Assembly: GCF_030369675.1 (NCBI RefSeq)
Contig: NZ_CP128477.1
Coordinates: forward strand, 2,232,001-2,296,000
DNA length: 64,000 bases
Source: Peteryoungia algae
Lineage (GTDB): Bacteria > Pseudomonadota > Alphaproteobacteria > Rhizobiales > Rhizobiaceae
Reading direction: 5' to 3'
The notes beneath the pieces were generated by a model, which ran no database searches, was not told the origin of the DNA, and was given only the letters and a program-made list of their open reading frames with translations. A program made the position numbers and the translations under genes. Each line of letters opens with the position of its first letter. Within the stretch, counting starts at the first letter, position 1. Positions 26,462 to 35,738 of the stretch are shown in pieces.

Positions 26462-27507
26462 ACGACCTCCGGATCCCTCCGCTGACGGCTGCGATGATCG
26501 CATCGAGCCGAGGCCGTCAATCCCGACGTCGCCATACACTGCTGGCACTCATGCTCGTTCTGCTGGCGCTCGGATTTCTGCTGACGCTGATGGCAGGCCA
26601 GACCTTCACGCCCCTCGACGAGGTCATTCGCGTGCTGGCAGGCGAGAGTGTTCCCGGAGCCGATTTCACTGTCGGCCAGTTGCGTCTGCCACGGGCTGTC
26701 CTCGCGATCGGCGCTGGCATCAGCTTTGGGCTGGGCGGCGCAGCCTTCCAGACCATGCTGCGCAACCCGCTCGCCAGCCCCGACATTATCGGCATTACGT
26801 CGGGAGCCAGTGCCGCAGCAGTCTTCGCCATCGTGACACTATCGCTGAGCGGCCCGGCCGTCTCCGTGCTCGCGGTGGGCGCCGGCCTGGCGGTCGCGCT
26901 GGTGGTCTATGGGCTCTCGGCCAAAAACGGCGTGGCCGGCGCGCGCCTCATCCTCGTCGGGATTGGCGTTTCAGCCATGTTGGAAAGCATGATTGCCTAT
27001 ACGCTTTCCCGCGCACCCGCCTTCACCCTCCAGGAAGCCATGCGCTGGCTGACCGGCAGCCTCAATGGGGCAAAGCTCGAGCAGAGCGTCCCGGTGATGG
27101 CATCCCTTCTTGTCTTCGGTGCGCTCATCCTCTCAAAGGCGCGTGACCTCGAAGCCATGCGAACGGGTGACGAGACGGCGACGGCTCTCGGGGTGGATGT
27201 TCCAGCGACGCGCCTGATCGTGATGATATCAGCGGTGGGAGTGATCGCCATGGCCACCGCGGTCACCGGGCCGATCGCCTTCATTGCGTTTCTCGCGGGC
27301 CCGATCGCCACCGGCATGTTCGGGCGGCGCAGTTCCATCCTCCTGCCGGCCGGCCTGGTCGGCGCCTTGCTGGTTCTGATCGGAGACTTCGTCGGCCAGT
27401 TTCTGCTTCCTGGCCGCTACCCGGTCGGTGTCGTCACCGGCGCGCTCGGCGCGCCCTATCTCATCACCCTGATTATCCGGAACAACCGCCGTGGAGGCAC
27501 GCAATGA
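26458..27507 (+). CDS. Siderophore ABC transporter permease 2 (FecCD family)
   Basis: 349-residue partner permease. It has RLPRAVLAIGAGISFGLGG, LRNPLASPDIIGITSGAS and TGPIAFIAFLAGPIATGM. The GTG at 26458 overlaps the previous stop; a longer open frame upstream is only the shadow of the first permease. Its stop overlaps the ATPase start. The GPIAFIAF variant of the coupling motif is usual for the second subunit in such pairs. Confidence 0.91.
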   Translation: MNDLRIPPLTAAMIASSRGRQSRRRHTLLALMLVLLALGFLLTLMAGQTFTPLDEVIRVLAGESVPGADFTVGQLRLPRAVLAIGAGISFGLGGAAFQTMLRNPLASPDIIGITSGASAAAVFAIVTLSLSGPAVSVLAVGAGLAVALVVYGLSAKNGVAGARLILVGIGVSAMLESMIAYTLSRAPAFTLQEAMRWLTGSLNGAKLEQSVPVMASLLVFGALILSKARDLEAMRTGDETATALGVDVPATRLIVMISAVGVIAMATAVTGPIAFIAFLAGPIATGMFGRRSSILLPAGLVGALLVLIGDFVGQFLLPGRYPVGVVTGALGAPYLITLIIRNNRRGGTQ

Positions 27508-28334
27508 CCGGTTCCCGCCTCGAGGCGCAATCGATTTCGGCCGGCTATGGTGAGAACCGGGTGCTGCAGGACCTGGACCTCGTCATTCCCTCAGGCCGGA
27601 TCACCGCGATCGTCGGCGCCAACGCCTGTGGCAAGTCCACTCTGCTCAAGGCCCTGTCGCGGCTGATCAAGCCCCAGAGCGGCGAAGTCCTGCTCGATGG
27701 CCGGGCGATCCACCGGCTCCCGACCCGTGAACTGGCCCGGCGGCTCGGCCTGCTTCCGCAGTCCCCCATTGCGCCGGAAGGCATCACGGTCATGGATCTG
27801 GTGAGCCGGGGCCGACACCCGCATCACGGTCTTTTTGCCTCCTGGACCAAGGTTGACGACAAAGCCATTGCGGACGCGCTGGAGGCCACCCGGACCACAG
27901 ACCTTGCAGAGCGTCCGGTGGACGAACTGTCCGGCGGCCAGCGGCAGCGGGCATGGATCGCCATGGCACTGGCGCAGGAAACCGAAATCCTGCTGCTCGA
28001 TGAACCCACGACCTTCCTCGACATCAGCCACCAGATTGACGTGCTCGACCTGCTGACGGATCTCAATCGCTCCCGCGGCACGACCATCGTCATGGTCCTG
28101 CACGACCTGAACCTTGCGGCCCGTTACGCGGACCATCTCGTCGCCATGCTCGACGGCAAGCCGTTCCGGACGGGGGACCCTCTGTTCGTGCTGACCGAGG
28201 ACATGGTGCGCCACGTCTTTGGTCTCGAAAGCAAAATCCTCACCGACCCGACCTCGGACAGACCGATGATGCTTCCCATCGGACGTCACCACATGCAACA
28301 GCCCCCCGTTTCCAATCGTCAGGTACGATCATGA
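27504..28334 (+). CDS. Siderophore ABC transporter ATP-binding protein
   Basis: 276-residue ATPase of the FecE/FhuC type. Walker A is GANACGKST (a cysteine in place of the more usual glycine), the signature is ELSGGQRQRAWIAMALAQ and Walker B is LLLDEPTTFLDISHQ, followed by the H-loop VLHDLNLAARY. It overlaps the permease upstream and the reductase downstream by four bases each, so the operon is fully coupled. Confidence 0.93.
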   Translation: MTGSRLEAQSISAGYGENRVLQDLDLVIPSGRITAIVGANACGKSTLLKALSRLIKPQSGEVLLDGRAIHRLPTRELARRLGLLPQSPIAPEGITVMDLVSRGRHPHHGLFASWTKVDDKAIADALEATRTTDLAERPVDELSGGQRQRAWIAMALAQETEILLLDEPTTFLDISHQIDVLDLLTDLNRSRGTTIVMVLHDLNLAARYADHLVAMLDGKPFRTGDPLFVLTEDMVRHVFGLESKILTDPTSDRPMMLPIGRHHMQQPPVSNRQVRS

Positions 28335-29392
28335 CCGATTTTCAGCCCTCCCGTCTTTCAGGCATCGCACGCCCCGCCGATGTCAGCGTCATGCTCGACG
28401 AGATCTGCGAACATTTCGTCGAGCACTCGGACGTCGTTCAGAAAAACGGCATCGCCACCCTCAAATCGAAGGACTGGACGATCGACATCGCAACCGTGGA
28501 CCACCATCTGGCAATCGAGATCAGCACCAGTTCCGACGAAGCGCTGGCGACAACCCGCACCATGTTCGCCGAGCACCTCTTTTATTTCGCGGGCGACGAA
28601 CCTTTCTCGCTCGAATGGTCCAAGCCCGCGCCGAAGGTGAGGCCACCCGGTTTCGTCGAGGCAACGGTCGTGTCAGCGCATGACGTGACCGCTCGCATGC
28701 GACGCGTCACCCTGTCTCTTGCGGATGTGTCGCCTTTCATCGGCGGCAATATGCATGTCCGGTTGCTGGTGCCGCCAAAGAGCCGTGCGCCGGTCTGGCC
28801 GAACCTCCAGGAGAATGGCCGGATAGGCTGGCCCGAGGGCGAGGATGAACTGGTCGTCAGGCTATACACGATCCGCTCCGTCGACCCGCAAGCAAACCAT
28901 GTCTGCATCGACATCCTGCAGCATCCGGCCGAAGGCATAACCACGCCCGGCGCGGACTTTGCACGCGATGCAATGCCCGGCGAGCAGATAGCGATCATGG
29001 GCCCTGGCGGCGGCGGTTTGCCGGAAGCACAGGACATCATCTTCGCCGGGGACGAAAGCGCGCTTCCCGCCATCCTGCGGATGGTCGAGGAAGCACCGTC
29101 AGGGGTGACGATGAAAGCGATCATCGAGGTCGAGAATGCCGGCGAGGAGCAACCAATATTTGGTCCGGGTCTCGTGGAGGTCGTGTGGCTCCACCGATCA
29201 TCCTATGCCCCTCATGGCAGCAACCGTCTGGTGGACCGGGTGAAGGCCGCGATCGATACCGTAGACGAAAACACCTTTGTCTGGTTCGCGGCTGAGAAAG
29301 CGGACACTCGCACGATCAAGCGTCACCTGGCTGACCGAAAGCGCGATCGACGGCGGCAATACGTTGCCTGGTACTGGGAAAGGGATGCCTGA
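28331..29392 (+). CDS. DUF2218-siderophore-interacting protein fusion (ferric-siderophore reductase)
   Basis: 353-residue two-domain protein. Residues about 15-97 are a DUF2218 domain (ICEHFVEHSD, then IEISTSSDEAL). Residues about 105-350 are a ViuB/YqjH-type siderophore-interacting reductase with an FAD-binding domain (RMRRVTLSLADVSPF, then VRLYTIRS) and a C-terminal NAD(P)H-binding part with FAGDESALPAI. It should release iron by reducing the imported ferric siderophore in the cytoplasm. Last gene of the coupled operon. A stand-alone DUF2218 gene is at 45465. Confidence 0.9.
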   Translation: MTDFQPSRLSGIARPADVSVMLDEICEHFVEHSDVVQKNGIATLKSKDWTIDIATVDHHLAIEISTSSDEALATTRTMFAEHLFYFAGDEPFSLEWSKPAPKVRPPGFVEATVVSAHDVTARMRRVTLSLADVSPFIGGNMHVRLLVPPKSRAPVWPNLQENGRIGWPEGEDELVVRLYTIRSVDPQANHVCIDILQHPAEGITTPGADFARDAMPGEQIAIMGPGGGGLPEAQDIIFAGDESALPAILRMVEEAPSGVTMKAIIEVENAGEEQPIFGPGLVEVVWLHRSSYAPHGSNRLVDRVKAAIDTVDENTFVWFAAEKADTRTIKRHLADRKRDRRRQYVAWYWERDA

Positions 29393-29507
29393 CGACAGAG
29401 GCGCGCCCAACGCCCGTCAAATGACCAACTTCCGGCATCCTGATGCGCGCGAAGGCGCATCCACCATGCGGCCAGGTCCTGATCAACAGGTTCGCCAAAA
29501 ATTGTCT

Positions 29508-29939
29508 TCAGCCGCTGGAAACGGGATCCGCGCCGATGGCATCGAGGGCTGCGCGCGCGACCTCCTCATCCTGGTCGCCGCTGCCGGAACCGATCCCGAC
29601 ACCCCCGACAAGAACTCCGCCAAAGCGGATCGGCAGGCCGCCCTTGAGCCCTGTCACTTCGCCTTGGGTGGCGCCCGAAATGAGCACGCGCGCATGTTCA
29701 GGAATGGCGGTCGACGGCGCATTGATGGACGCGGCCGTTCGGGCCTTGGCCAGCGCACTTTTCAGCGACAGAAAACGGGCACCCTTCATGCGGAAGGACC
29801 CGAGCACGACACCGCTCTGATCGACAATGACGATGCATTGCGGCTGCCCCATCCCGGAGGCCGTGTCGATCGCGGCCTGCAGCATGACGAGCACGCCCTT
29901 GTCCGTGAGTAGCGCCGAAGGCTCGAAGAAGCTGCTCAT
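29508..29939 (-). CDS. GlcG/HbpS-like heme-binding family protein
   Basis: 143-residue protein of the HbpS/GlcG/PduO-C family. Typical features are IVIVDQSGVVLGSFRMKGA near residue 36, the SLKSALAKARTA helix and GGLPIRFGGVLVGGVGIGSGSGDQDEEVA near 105. Such proteins often sit beside glycolate, propanediol or sugar-acid genes and their chemistry is poorly defined. It is the last gene of the minus-strand ABC transporter row (ATPase, permease, binding protein, this gene), separated by a strong hairpin. No signal peptide is visible. Confidence 0.75.
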   Translation of the reverse strand: MSSFFEPSALLTDKGVLVMLQAAIDTASGMGQPQCIVIVDQSGVVLGSFRMKGARFLSLKSALAKARTAASINAPSTAIPEHARVLISGATQGEVTGLKGGLPIRFGGVLVGGVGIGSGSGDQDEEVARAALDAIGADPVSSG

Positions 29940-29970
29940 GCATCTGTTCCCTGATCAGATTTTCAACTGG

Positions 29971-30006
29971 TCGCGGCCGGCACGGAGGAGCTTGTGCCGG
30001 CCGCGA
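29971..30006 (-). terminator. 13-bp hairpin between ABC binding-protein and GlcG-like genes
   Basis: Arms 29971-29983 and 29994-30006 are perfectly complementary with a 10-base loop. There is no U-tract. It is expected to limit read-through into the GlcG-like gene or protect the binding-protein message. Confidence 0.6.
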
Positions 30007-30017
30007 AGAGCAAATTC

Positions 30018-31106
30018 TTATTTGCCCCAGATCTTGGCATACTGATCACGGTAACCGTTACCGGGATCGAAGATGTTCTTGTCACCACCGTCGGAGCTGA
30101 TGTTCGCCTTGGTGACGACATGCAGCGGCGAGGTGTAACCCGACCACTCTACCTTGCTGACGGCGCGGTTCAACTCGTCGATCAACTGCCAGCCCTGCAG
30201 GTTGAGAGGCTCGGCGACCGTGACGGCCTGATATTGGTCGGACCGGATACGCTGATAGGCGGACTCCGACCCGTCACCGGCAGCGACGGCCTTCGGCGCG
30301 CCATCACCGGGAATGCCGGCCGCAGCCAGGCTCGGCCCCATGAAATCGAAGTAGATGTCGTTGATCGCGAGCGCATGCGTCCAGCTGGCACCATACTTCT
30401 GCAGAAGCGAAGTGGTCAGCGTCGGCATGCGGTTGGACGTGTCGGCAATCGGCGTATCGACATATTCGAGCACGGTGCCGCCGAGCTTCTCGATTGTCTC
30501 CTTGATCTTGTCGGCCTTGGCAATGGCGATCGCATAGGTCGAGTCGGTGAAGATCACGACACCCGGCTTGCCGCCCGCATCGGCAAAGGCCCATTTTCCG
30601 GCGGCGGCCGAGACTTCCATGGCGTCGGTGGAGACATTGGCGAAGAGGCAGTTGGCCGGATCCGGGCCGATGACTGGACCGGCATGCCAGCTCACCATCG
30701 GGATACCGGCATCGCAGGCCTGCTTGAGGGCTGCCTGCTGTTCGACCGCGTCAAAGCCGTTGATGATGATACCATCGGGTTTCAGGGCAAGCGCCTGGCC
30801 GAAGGCCCCGGCACGGCTCTGGACGGATCCTGCGCCATCGAGAACGGTGACATCCCAACCGATCTTGGCAGCAGCCTCCTCGATGCCATTGGTAACGCCG
30901 AGAATGCCGCCATTCTTCATGTCGGCAGCGAGCACGACGACCTTCTTGGCCGAGGCAGCGGTCGGGCCGCTGGTCGGACCATCCCAGGCGGTCTTTTCGC
31001 CAGCATATTTCTGGACCTCTGCCATCGCGTCCGAAATCGCGTCGGCATGGGCAGGCATGGCGGCCGTCAGCGCCAGAATTGAAACGGCTAGGGCACTCTT
31101 CAGCAT
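30018..31106 (-). CDS. Sugar ABC transporter substrate-binding protein (CUT2)
   Basis: 362-residue periplasmic binding protein. The signal peptide MLKSALAVSILALTAAMPAHA is cleaved near residue 22. A Peripla_BP_4-type fold follows, with KPDGIIINGFDAVEQ in lobe one and HALAINDIYFDFMG in lobe two. GGGAGGAAACC precedes the ATG. Third in a minus-strand operon after ATPase and permease. The ligand cannot be read; neighbouring lactonase, idonate and gluconate genes suggest a sugar or sugar acid. Confidence 0.88.
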   Translation of the reverse strand: MLKSALAVSILALTAAMPAHADAISDAMAEVQKYAGEKTAWDGPTSGPTAASAKKVVVLAADMKNGGILGVTNGIEEAAAKIGWDVTVLDGAGSVQSRAGAFGQALALKPDGIIINGFDAVEQQAALKQACDAGIPMVSWHAGPVIGPDPANCLFANVSTDAMEVSAAAGKWAFADAGGKPGVVIFTDSTYAIAIAKADKIKETIEKLGGTVLEYVDTPIADTSNRMPTLTTSLLQKYGASWTHALAINDIYFDFMGPSLAAAGIPGDGAPKAVAAGDGSESAYQRIRSDQYQAVTVAEPLNLQGWQLIDELNRAVSKVEWSGYTSPLHVVTKANISSDGGDKNIFDPGNGYRDQYAKIWGK

Positions 31107-31134
31107 GGTTTCCTCCCAAAGTAGCTGAATGCAG

Positions 31135-32157
31135 TTATTTCGACTTCGCGCCTTTCTTTCTTTGCGCGTAACCGGCGATCCCGATGGCGATCAAAAGGGT
31201 CGTGCCGTTGAACAGCGGCTCCACCCAGAAGCTCCCGCCAAACTGCTGGATGCCGGAAATACCGACGGCGAGGATCATGACGCCGACGATGGTGCCCCAG
31301 ACATTGACCCGTCCGGGTTTGATGGTGGTGGAGCCGAGGAAGGCGCCGACAAGTGCCGGCAGCAGGAATTCAAGACCCACCGAGGCCTGCCCTATTCTGA
31401 GCTTCGAGGCGAGCAACACGCCTGCGAGTGCGGTCATCAGACCTGATATGACAAAGGCGCCGATGACGAATTTACGCGTCGGAATGCCGTTGAGCTCGGC
31501 TGCCCGCTGGTTGGCACCGATTGCATAGAGATAGCGGCCGACCGGCGTGTATTCGAGCGCGATCCAGAGCACGAAGGTAATGATCAGGACGTAGATTGCG
31601 GTGATCGGCAGGCCGAACACGAAGGTGCCGTTGATCGCGTAAAAGGCATCCGGCAGGGCTCCGACCATCTGGCGGCCACCAGTATGCCAGAGCGCGACGG
31701 CATAAAGAACCGTCCCCGTCCCGAGCGTCGCGATGAAGCTGTCGATCCGTGCGACTTCAACCAGCAAGCCATTGAGTGCGCCGATCAGCACGCCGAGCAC
31801 GAGCACGATGGCCACTGCGACCGGCCACGGAAATCCGTACAGCGTCTGCAGGCTGATCGCCAGGATATGCCAGAGAACGATGCCGTATCCGACTGTGAGA
31901 TCGATGCGTCCGGCGACCATGGGGATCATGGCCGCGAGCGACAGAAGCGCGATGATCGCCTTGTCGGAAAGGATGGCCCTGACATTCAGCATGGTCGGGA
32001 AAGTTGTCGGCAACAGGATCGAGAACAGCAGGATAAGGCCGAACATCAGAATAACGAGCCCATAGGTGGGCGCGAGACGCACGAGCTTGCGGCCGGGCGA
32101 AAGGCCCCGCAATTCGTCCTTTGTGGGTTCGACGGCGTTGGATTGGATACCGGGCAT
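31135..32157 (-). CDS. Sugar ABC transporter permease (CUT2)
   Basis: 340-residue membrane protein of the RbsC type, with the landmark AGRIDLTVGYGIVLWH, then GALNGLLVEVARIDSFIATLGTGTVLYA and the loop EYTPVGRYLYAIGANQRAAELNGI. About ten helices are visible. A single permease serves this transporter and would act as a homodimer, unlike the rhaPQ pair. It lies between the ATPase (8 bp away) and the binding-protein gene (28 bp away). Confidence 0.9.
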   Translation of the reverse strand: MPGIQSNAVEPTKDELRGLSPGRKLVRLAPTYGLVILMFGLILLFSILLPTTFPTMLNVRAILSDKAIIALLSLAAMIPMVAGRIDLTVGYGIVLWHILAISLQTLYGFPWPVAVAIVLVLGVLIGALNGLLVEVARIDSFIATLGTGTVLYAVALWHTGGRQMVGALPDAFYAINGTFVFGLPITAIYVLIITFVLWIALEYTPVGRYLYAIGANQRAAELNGIPTRKFVIGAFVISGLMTALAGVLLASKLRIGQASVGLEFLLPALVGAFLGSTTIKPGRVNVWGTIVGVMILAVGISGIQQFGGSFWVEPLFNGTTLLIAIGIAGYAQRKKGAKSK

Positions 32158-32165
32158 GGCGGTCC

Positions 32166-33659
32166 TCAGGCGGCTTCACCGGCCGATGCGGCCTGGATCA
32201 GGGATTCGGTTGACAATTCGACGCCACTCAGTTCGGCCACGGGCAGGCCACGACTGAAGACGATCGCGCGATGGCAGATATTGGCGGTCTCCTCGAAATC
32301 GGTGGACACCACGAGGACGCCCATGCCGCTTGCGAGAGCCTGGTAGAGAAGGTGGTAGATTTCAGCCTTGGCTCCCACGTCGACGCCGGCGGTCGGGTCT
32401 TCCGCGATCAGCAGGCGACGCTCGGAATCGAGCCAGCGCCCCACCACGACCTTTTGCTGGTTGCCGCCCGAAAGCGCCTCGATCGCAAGTGTCGGGTCAT
32501 TCGGCGACAGCCCCACGCGACGACCGAGCTCTTCAGCGAGAGCGTCTTCTGCCTTGGGTGACAAGAGGCTCAGCAGGCGCCGGCCAGTAGCGGACGGATT
32601 GAGAAATGCATTCTCCCGGATGGTGAGCCCCGGCGCGACACTCTCGGCGACGCGATCGCGCGCGACGAGACCGATCCCGGAACGCATGGCAGCGCCCGCG
32701 TCTTTCAAGTCCGGTGCGACACCGTTCAGCGTGATCTTTCCCGCATGCGGGATGAGGCCGAAGAGGGCCCGACCAACGTCCTCGTGACCGGCGCCGCGAA
32801 GTCCCGCAAGACCGAGAAGTTCCCCACGCCTTATCTCGAAGCTGACAGGACCGACGGCATTCGTCGCCAGACCAGAGACTTTCAGGATGGACGGCCCCTC
32901 GAGGATGGCGGGCCGGGCAATTTCGCGGGCTTTTCTGCCGACGATGAGCCCAACCAGCTCCTCTGGTGTCGTATGTTCAATGTCGCGCATTCCGACCATC
33001 TGGCCATCGCGCAGAACGGCGACCCGGTCGGCGATCCGAAAGATCTCGTCCAGTCTGTGACTGACATAGATCATGCCGACGCCACGCGCCTTCAGCGGAC
33101 GCAGGGCCGCGAACAGCCGTTCCACTTCGTCTGCCGGAAGGCTGGCGGTCGGTTCGTCAAGAACGAGGTAATCGCAATCGGCAGCCAATGCCCGCGCGAT
33201 GGCGACCAGAGACTTCTGTGTTCGGGTCAGACCGGAGACGCGCGCGGTCGCCGAAAAGTCGGCCTCGACAAGCGAAAGCGCCTTGTCAGCCAAAGCTTCC
33301 GTCGCCGTCCAGTCGATCCGACGACCTTTCTTCACGTAGCCGAGCGAAAGCGCGATGTTCTCGGCAACGCTCATCCACTCGATCAGACCAAGGTCCTGGT
33401 GGATGAAGGCCACTCTCTGGCCACCGGCCTTGCCGGCCTCATGCGCATAGGGCGTACCGTCGATAAACACGCCGCCCTCGTCGGGGCGGTGAATGCCGCC
33501 AAGGACTTTGATCAGCGTCGATTTGCCGGCTCCGTTCTCACCGAGCAGGGCGACGATTTCGCCGCGCTCGACCTTCAGTGAAACACCCTTTAGGGCCTGT
33601 GTGCCACCAAAGGATTTCACGATGCGATCGAAGAGCAGGCCGTCTGCGGACGGTTGCAT
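32166..33659 (-). CDS. Sugar ABC transporter ATP-binding protein (CUT2, tandem NBD)
   Basis: 497-residue RbsA-type ATPase. Domain one has Walker A GENGAGKST, Walker B LVLDEPTASLP and a weakly conserved signature VSGLTRTQK. Domain two has a degenerate P-loop region GLAGLRGAGHED but an intact LSGGNQQKVVVGRWL and AEDPTAGVDVGAK (A-E-D in place of D-E-P). The degenerate second site is typical of the family. First gene of its operon, divergent from a LacI gene; two operator-like palindromes lie between them. Confidence 0.9.
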   Translation of the reverse strand: MQPSADGLLFDRIVKSFGGTQALKGVSLKVERGEIVALLGENGAGKSTLIKVLGGIHRPDEGGVFIDGTPYAHEAGKAGGQRVAFIHQDLGLIEWMSVAENIALSLGYVKKGRRIDWTATEALADKALSLVEADFSATARVSGLTRTQKSLVAIARALAADCDYLVLDEPTASLPADEVERLFAALRPLKARGVGMIYVSHRLDEIFRIADRVAVLRDGQMVGMRDIEHTTPEELVGLIVGRKAREIARPAILEGPSILKVSGLATNAVGPVSFEIRRGELLGLAGLRGAGHEDVGRALFGLIPHAGKITLNGVAPDLKDAGAAMRSGIGLVARDRVAESVAPGLTIRENAFLNPSATGRRLLSLLSPKAEDALAEELGRRVGLSPNDPTLAIEALSGGNQQKVVVGRWLDSERRLLIAEDPTAGVDVGAKAEIYHLLYQALASGMGVLVVSTDFEETANICHRAIVFSRGLPVAELSGVELSTESLIQAASAGEAA

Positions 33660-33701
33660 GATGTATCTCCTCCCGAGCCGGATCCAGATCTTGCGTCAGG
33701 T

Positions 33702-33711
33702 TTACCGGTAA
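33702..33711. promoter_or_regulatory. LacI-type operator candidate TTACCGGTAA
   Basis: Perfect 10-bp palindrome in the divergent region between the ABC operon and the LacI gene. It resembles gluconate-type (GntR/IdnR of the LacI family) operators with a central CG. Confidence 0.5.
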
Positions 33712-33753
33712 CGTAACTAACCTATCGCCATCAATTGCCGAGTCAAGAAGAAA

Positions 33754-33765
33754 GTTATCGATAAC
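33754..33765. promoter_or_regulatory. LacI-type operator candidate GTTATCGATAAC
   Basis: Perfect 12-bp palindrome, centre 53 bp from the centre of 33702-33711 (about five helical turns, allowing looping). It is identical to the core of the palindrome at 37752-37765. Confidence 0.65.
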
Positions 33766-33806
33766 ATGAATTGCGCCGCTCATCATTCTCCGGCGGAGAA
33801 GCTCAC

Positions 33807-34802
33807 GTGAAGGCCAATCTCGAGGATATCGCCCGCGCCGCAGGCGTCTCGAAGATGACGGTCAGCCGCGTGCTCCGCGATGGATCCGGCTTTTCCGATC
33901 AGACACGGCAAAAGGTCATGGAGATCGCCGAGCGGCTGGGTTACGTGCCTAACCGGTTGGCCGCCGCCTTCGGCTCAGATCAGGCCGAAACGCTCGTCGG
34001 CATGTGCGTCCCGCGCCTGACATCCGGCCTGTTCGGCCATGTGCTCGATGGTGTGGACAGGGCCCTGGGCCGCCTCGGCTACCAGTTGATCATTGGTGCC
34101 AACGATCACTCGATGTCGGAAGAAGAAGCCTGGATCCGGCAGGTCGTCAGCTGGCGCCCGGCGGGTCTCATTCTCTCGGGTCGCCACCACACGCCGGGGA
34201 CGATCGAACTCTTGCGCAGCGCGGCCATGCCTGTCGTCGAAATCTGGGATCTGACCACGAGCCCGATCGACATGGCTGTCGGCTTCTCACACGCCGACTG
34301 TGGCGCCGAAATGGCCAGGCATCTCTTGGCGCGTGGCCGTCGAAAGGCCGGCTATGTCGGCGCACTCGCCCGCTCCGATGTGATGGGACAGGCACGGTTT
34401 GAAGGGTTTCGTGACGCCCTCGCTCGTGCCGGCCATCCGCTGGTGGATGCTGAAATGCTGCACGACGCGCCGGGCTTTTATGCCGGCTACTACGGCCTTG
34501 AGACCCTGCTCAGCCGAAAGAACGATTTCGACGTGGTCTATTTCCACAATGACGAAATGGCGATCGGCGGGCTCGCCTTCTGCCAGTCGCGTGGTCTGAG
34601 CGTACCCGAGCACATCGGCATTGCCGGCTGGGGCGGCATGGAAGCGGCCTCGATCCTTCAGAAGCGCCTGACCACAACCGTCGTGCCGACGACCGCCATT
34701 GGCAAGGCCGCGGCGGAGGCGCTGGTGGCGAAGCTGAAGGGTGAGCCGGTGCAGACCATCACCTTCGTTCCGACGCGGCTCGTCCCGGGCGAAACAGTTT
34801 GA
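33807..34802 (+). CDS. LacI family regulator 1
   Basis: 331-residue repressor starting at GTG 33807 behind GGCGGAGAAG. The N-terminal helix-turn-helix LEDIARAAGVSKMTVSRVLR (residues 4-23) is followed by the hinge NRLAAAFGSD and a periplasmic-binding-like sensor domain. It is divergent from the CUT2 ABC operon and converges on the lactonase-like gene with only 14 bp between. In overall layout it resembles gluconate-responsive LacI regulators such as GntR and IdnR, and the nearby genes support a sugar-acid ligand (inference). Confidence 0.88.
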   Translation: MKANLEDIARAAGVSKMTVSRVLRDGSGFSDQTRQKVMEIAERLGYVPNRLAAAFGSDQAETLVGMCVPRLTSGLFGHVLDGVDRALGRLGYQLIIGANDHSMSEEEAWIRQVVSWRPAGLILSGRHHTPGTIELLRSAAMPVVEIWDLTTSPIDMAVGFSHADCGAEMARHLLARGRRKAGYVGALARSDVMGQARFEGFRDALARAGHPLVDAEMLHDAPGFYAGYYGLETLLSRKNDFDVVYFHNDEMAIGGLAFCQSRGLSVPEHIGIAGWGGMEAASILQKRLTTTVVPTTAIGKAAAEALVAKLKGEPVQTITFVPTRLVPGETV

Positions 34803-34816
34803 GGCAATAGCAGGCT

Positions 34817-35707
34817 TTACGGTGTCTGGATGCCGCGCCGATTGAGCACGACCGAGTAGAGGCTCGTGGTCGCCGTAATGAACAGGCGGTGCTTGGAGCG
34901 CCCGCCAAAGCAGATATTCGACACCACTTCCGGAACCAGGATCTTGCCCATGAGATGCCCGTCAGGCGCGATGCAGTGAACGCCGTCGGCTGCAGACGAC
35001 CACAGGTTCCCGTCGCTGTCGACCCGCATGCCATCGGCGCAGCCGGGCGTGACTGCGTGAAAGTGCCGATCATTCACCGGCCGGCCATCGACCATGTCGA
35101 AGACCCGGATATGTTGCGGATCGGTAGAGAACATCCGGCCTGTATCCGCAACATAGAGACGGCTGCCGTCCGGACTGAAGGCGAGACCGTTCGGCCCCTG
35201 CATGTCGGTAATGACGGCCTCGATCCTGCCGTTCGGCGAGACCCGATAGACCGAGCAGGGCAGTTCCTGCTCCGCCTTGGCCCCCTCGTAATCCGTCATG
35301 ATCCCGTAGTGCGGATCGCTGAACCAGATCGATCCGTCAGGCGCAATAATGACGTCGTTCGGACTGTTGAGTCGCTTGCCTTTAAAGCTGTCGGCGATAA
35401 CGGTGAGCGACCCGTCCCATTCCGTGCGGGTCACCCGGCGCGTTCCATGTTCGCAACTGACGAGCCGCCCCTGTAGATCCCGGGTGTGACCGTTGGCGTA
35501 GTTCGAAGGCTGGCGATAGGTGGTCACGCCATCCTCGCTCCAGCGAACGACCCGGTTGTTGGGAATGTCGGAGAACAGGAGGCAGCCGGCATCGCCGAAC
35601 CACACCGGCCCTTCCGTCCAGTCGAACCCCGTCGCCAGCCGCTTTAGCGGTGCATTGCCGAGCACATAGGTCGCAAACACCGGATCGATGACTTCGAAAA
35701 ACGACAT
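34817..35707 (-). CDS. SMP-30/gluconolactonase/LRE family protein
   Basis: 296-residue six-bladed beta-propeller of the gluconolactonase type. Candidate metal-site elements are EGPVW (about residues 31-35), NSPNDVIIAPDGSIWFSD (about 116-133) and GPNGLAFSPDG. No signal peptide is visible, so it is cytoplasmic. It probably opens a sugar lactone to the acid used by the downstream dehydrogenases. Last gene of a minus-strand row after the hydroxyacid dehydrogenase and idonate dehydrogenase genes. Confidence 0.87.
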   Translation of the reverse strand: MSFFEVIDPVFATYVLGNAPLKRLATGFDWTEGPVWFGDAGCLLFSDIPNNRVVRWSEDGVTTYRQPSNYANGHTRDLQGRLVSCEHGTRRVTRTEWDGSLTVIADSFKGKRLNSPNDVIIAPDGSIWFSDPHYGIMTDYEGAKAEQELPCSVYRVSPNGRIEAVITDMQGPNGLAFSPDGSRLYVADTGRMFSTDPQHIRVFDMVDGRPVNDRHFHAVTPGCADGMRVDSDGNLWSSAADGVHCIAPDGHLMGKILVPEVVSNICFGGRSKHRLFITATTSLYSVVLNRRGIQTP

Positions 35708-35738
35708 GAATGAAATCCTCCCTGGACGATCCGGGCAC

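Noticed and set aside
25783-27507. 574-codon version of the second siderophore permease
   Set aside because: The extra N-terminus is out-of-frame sequence of the first permease gene; the GTGA overlap at 26458 gives the normal length.
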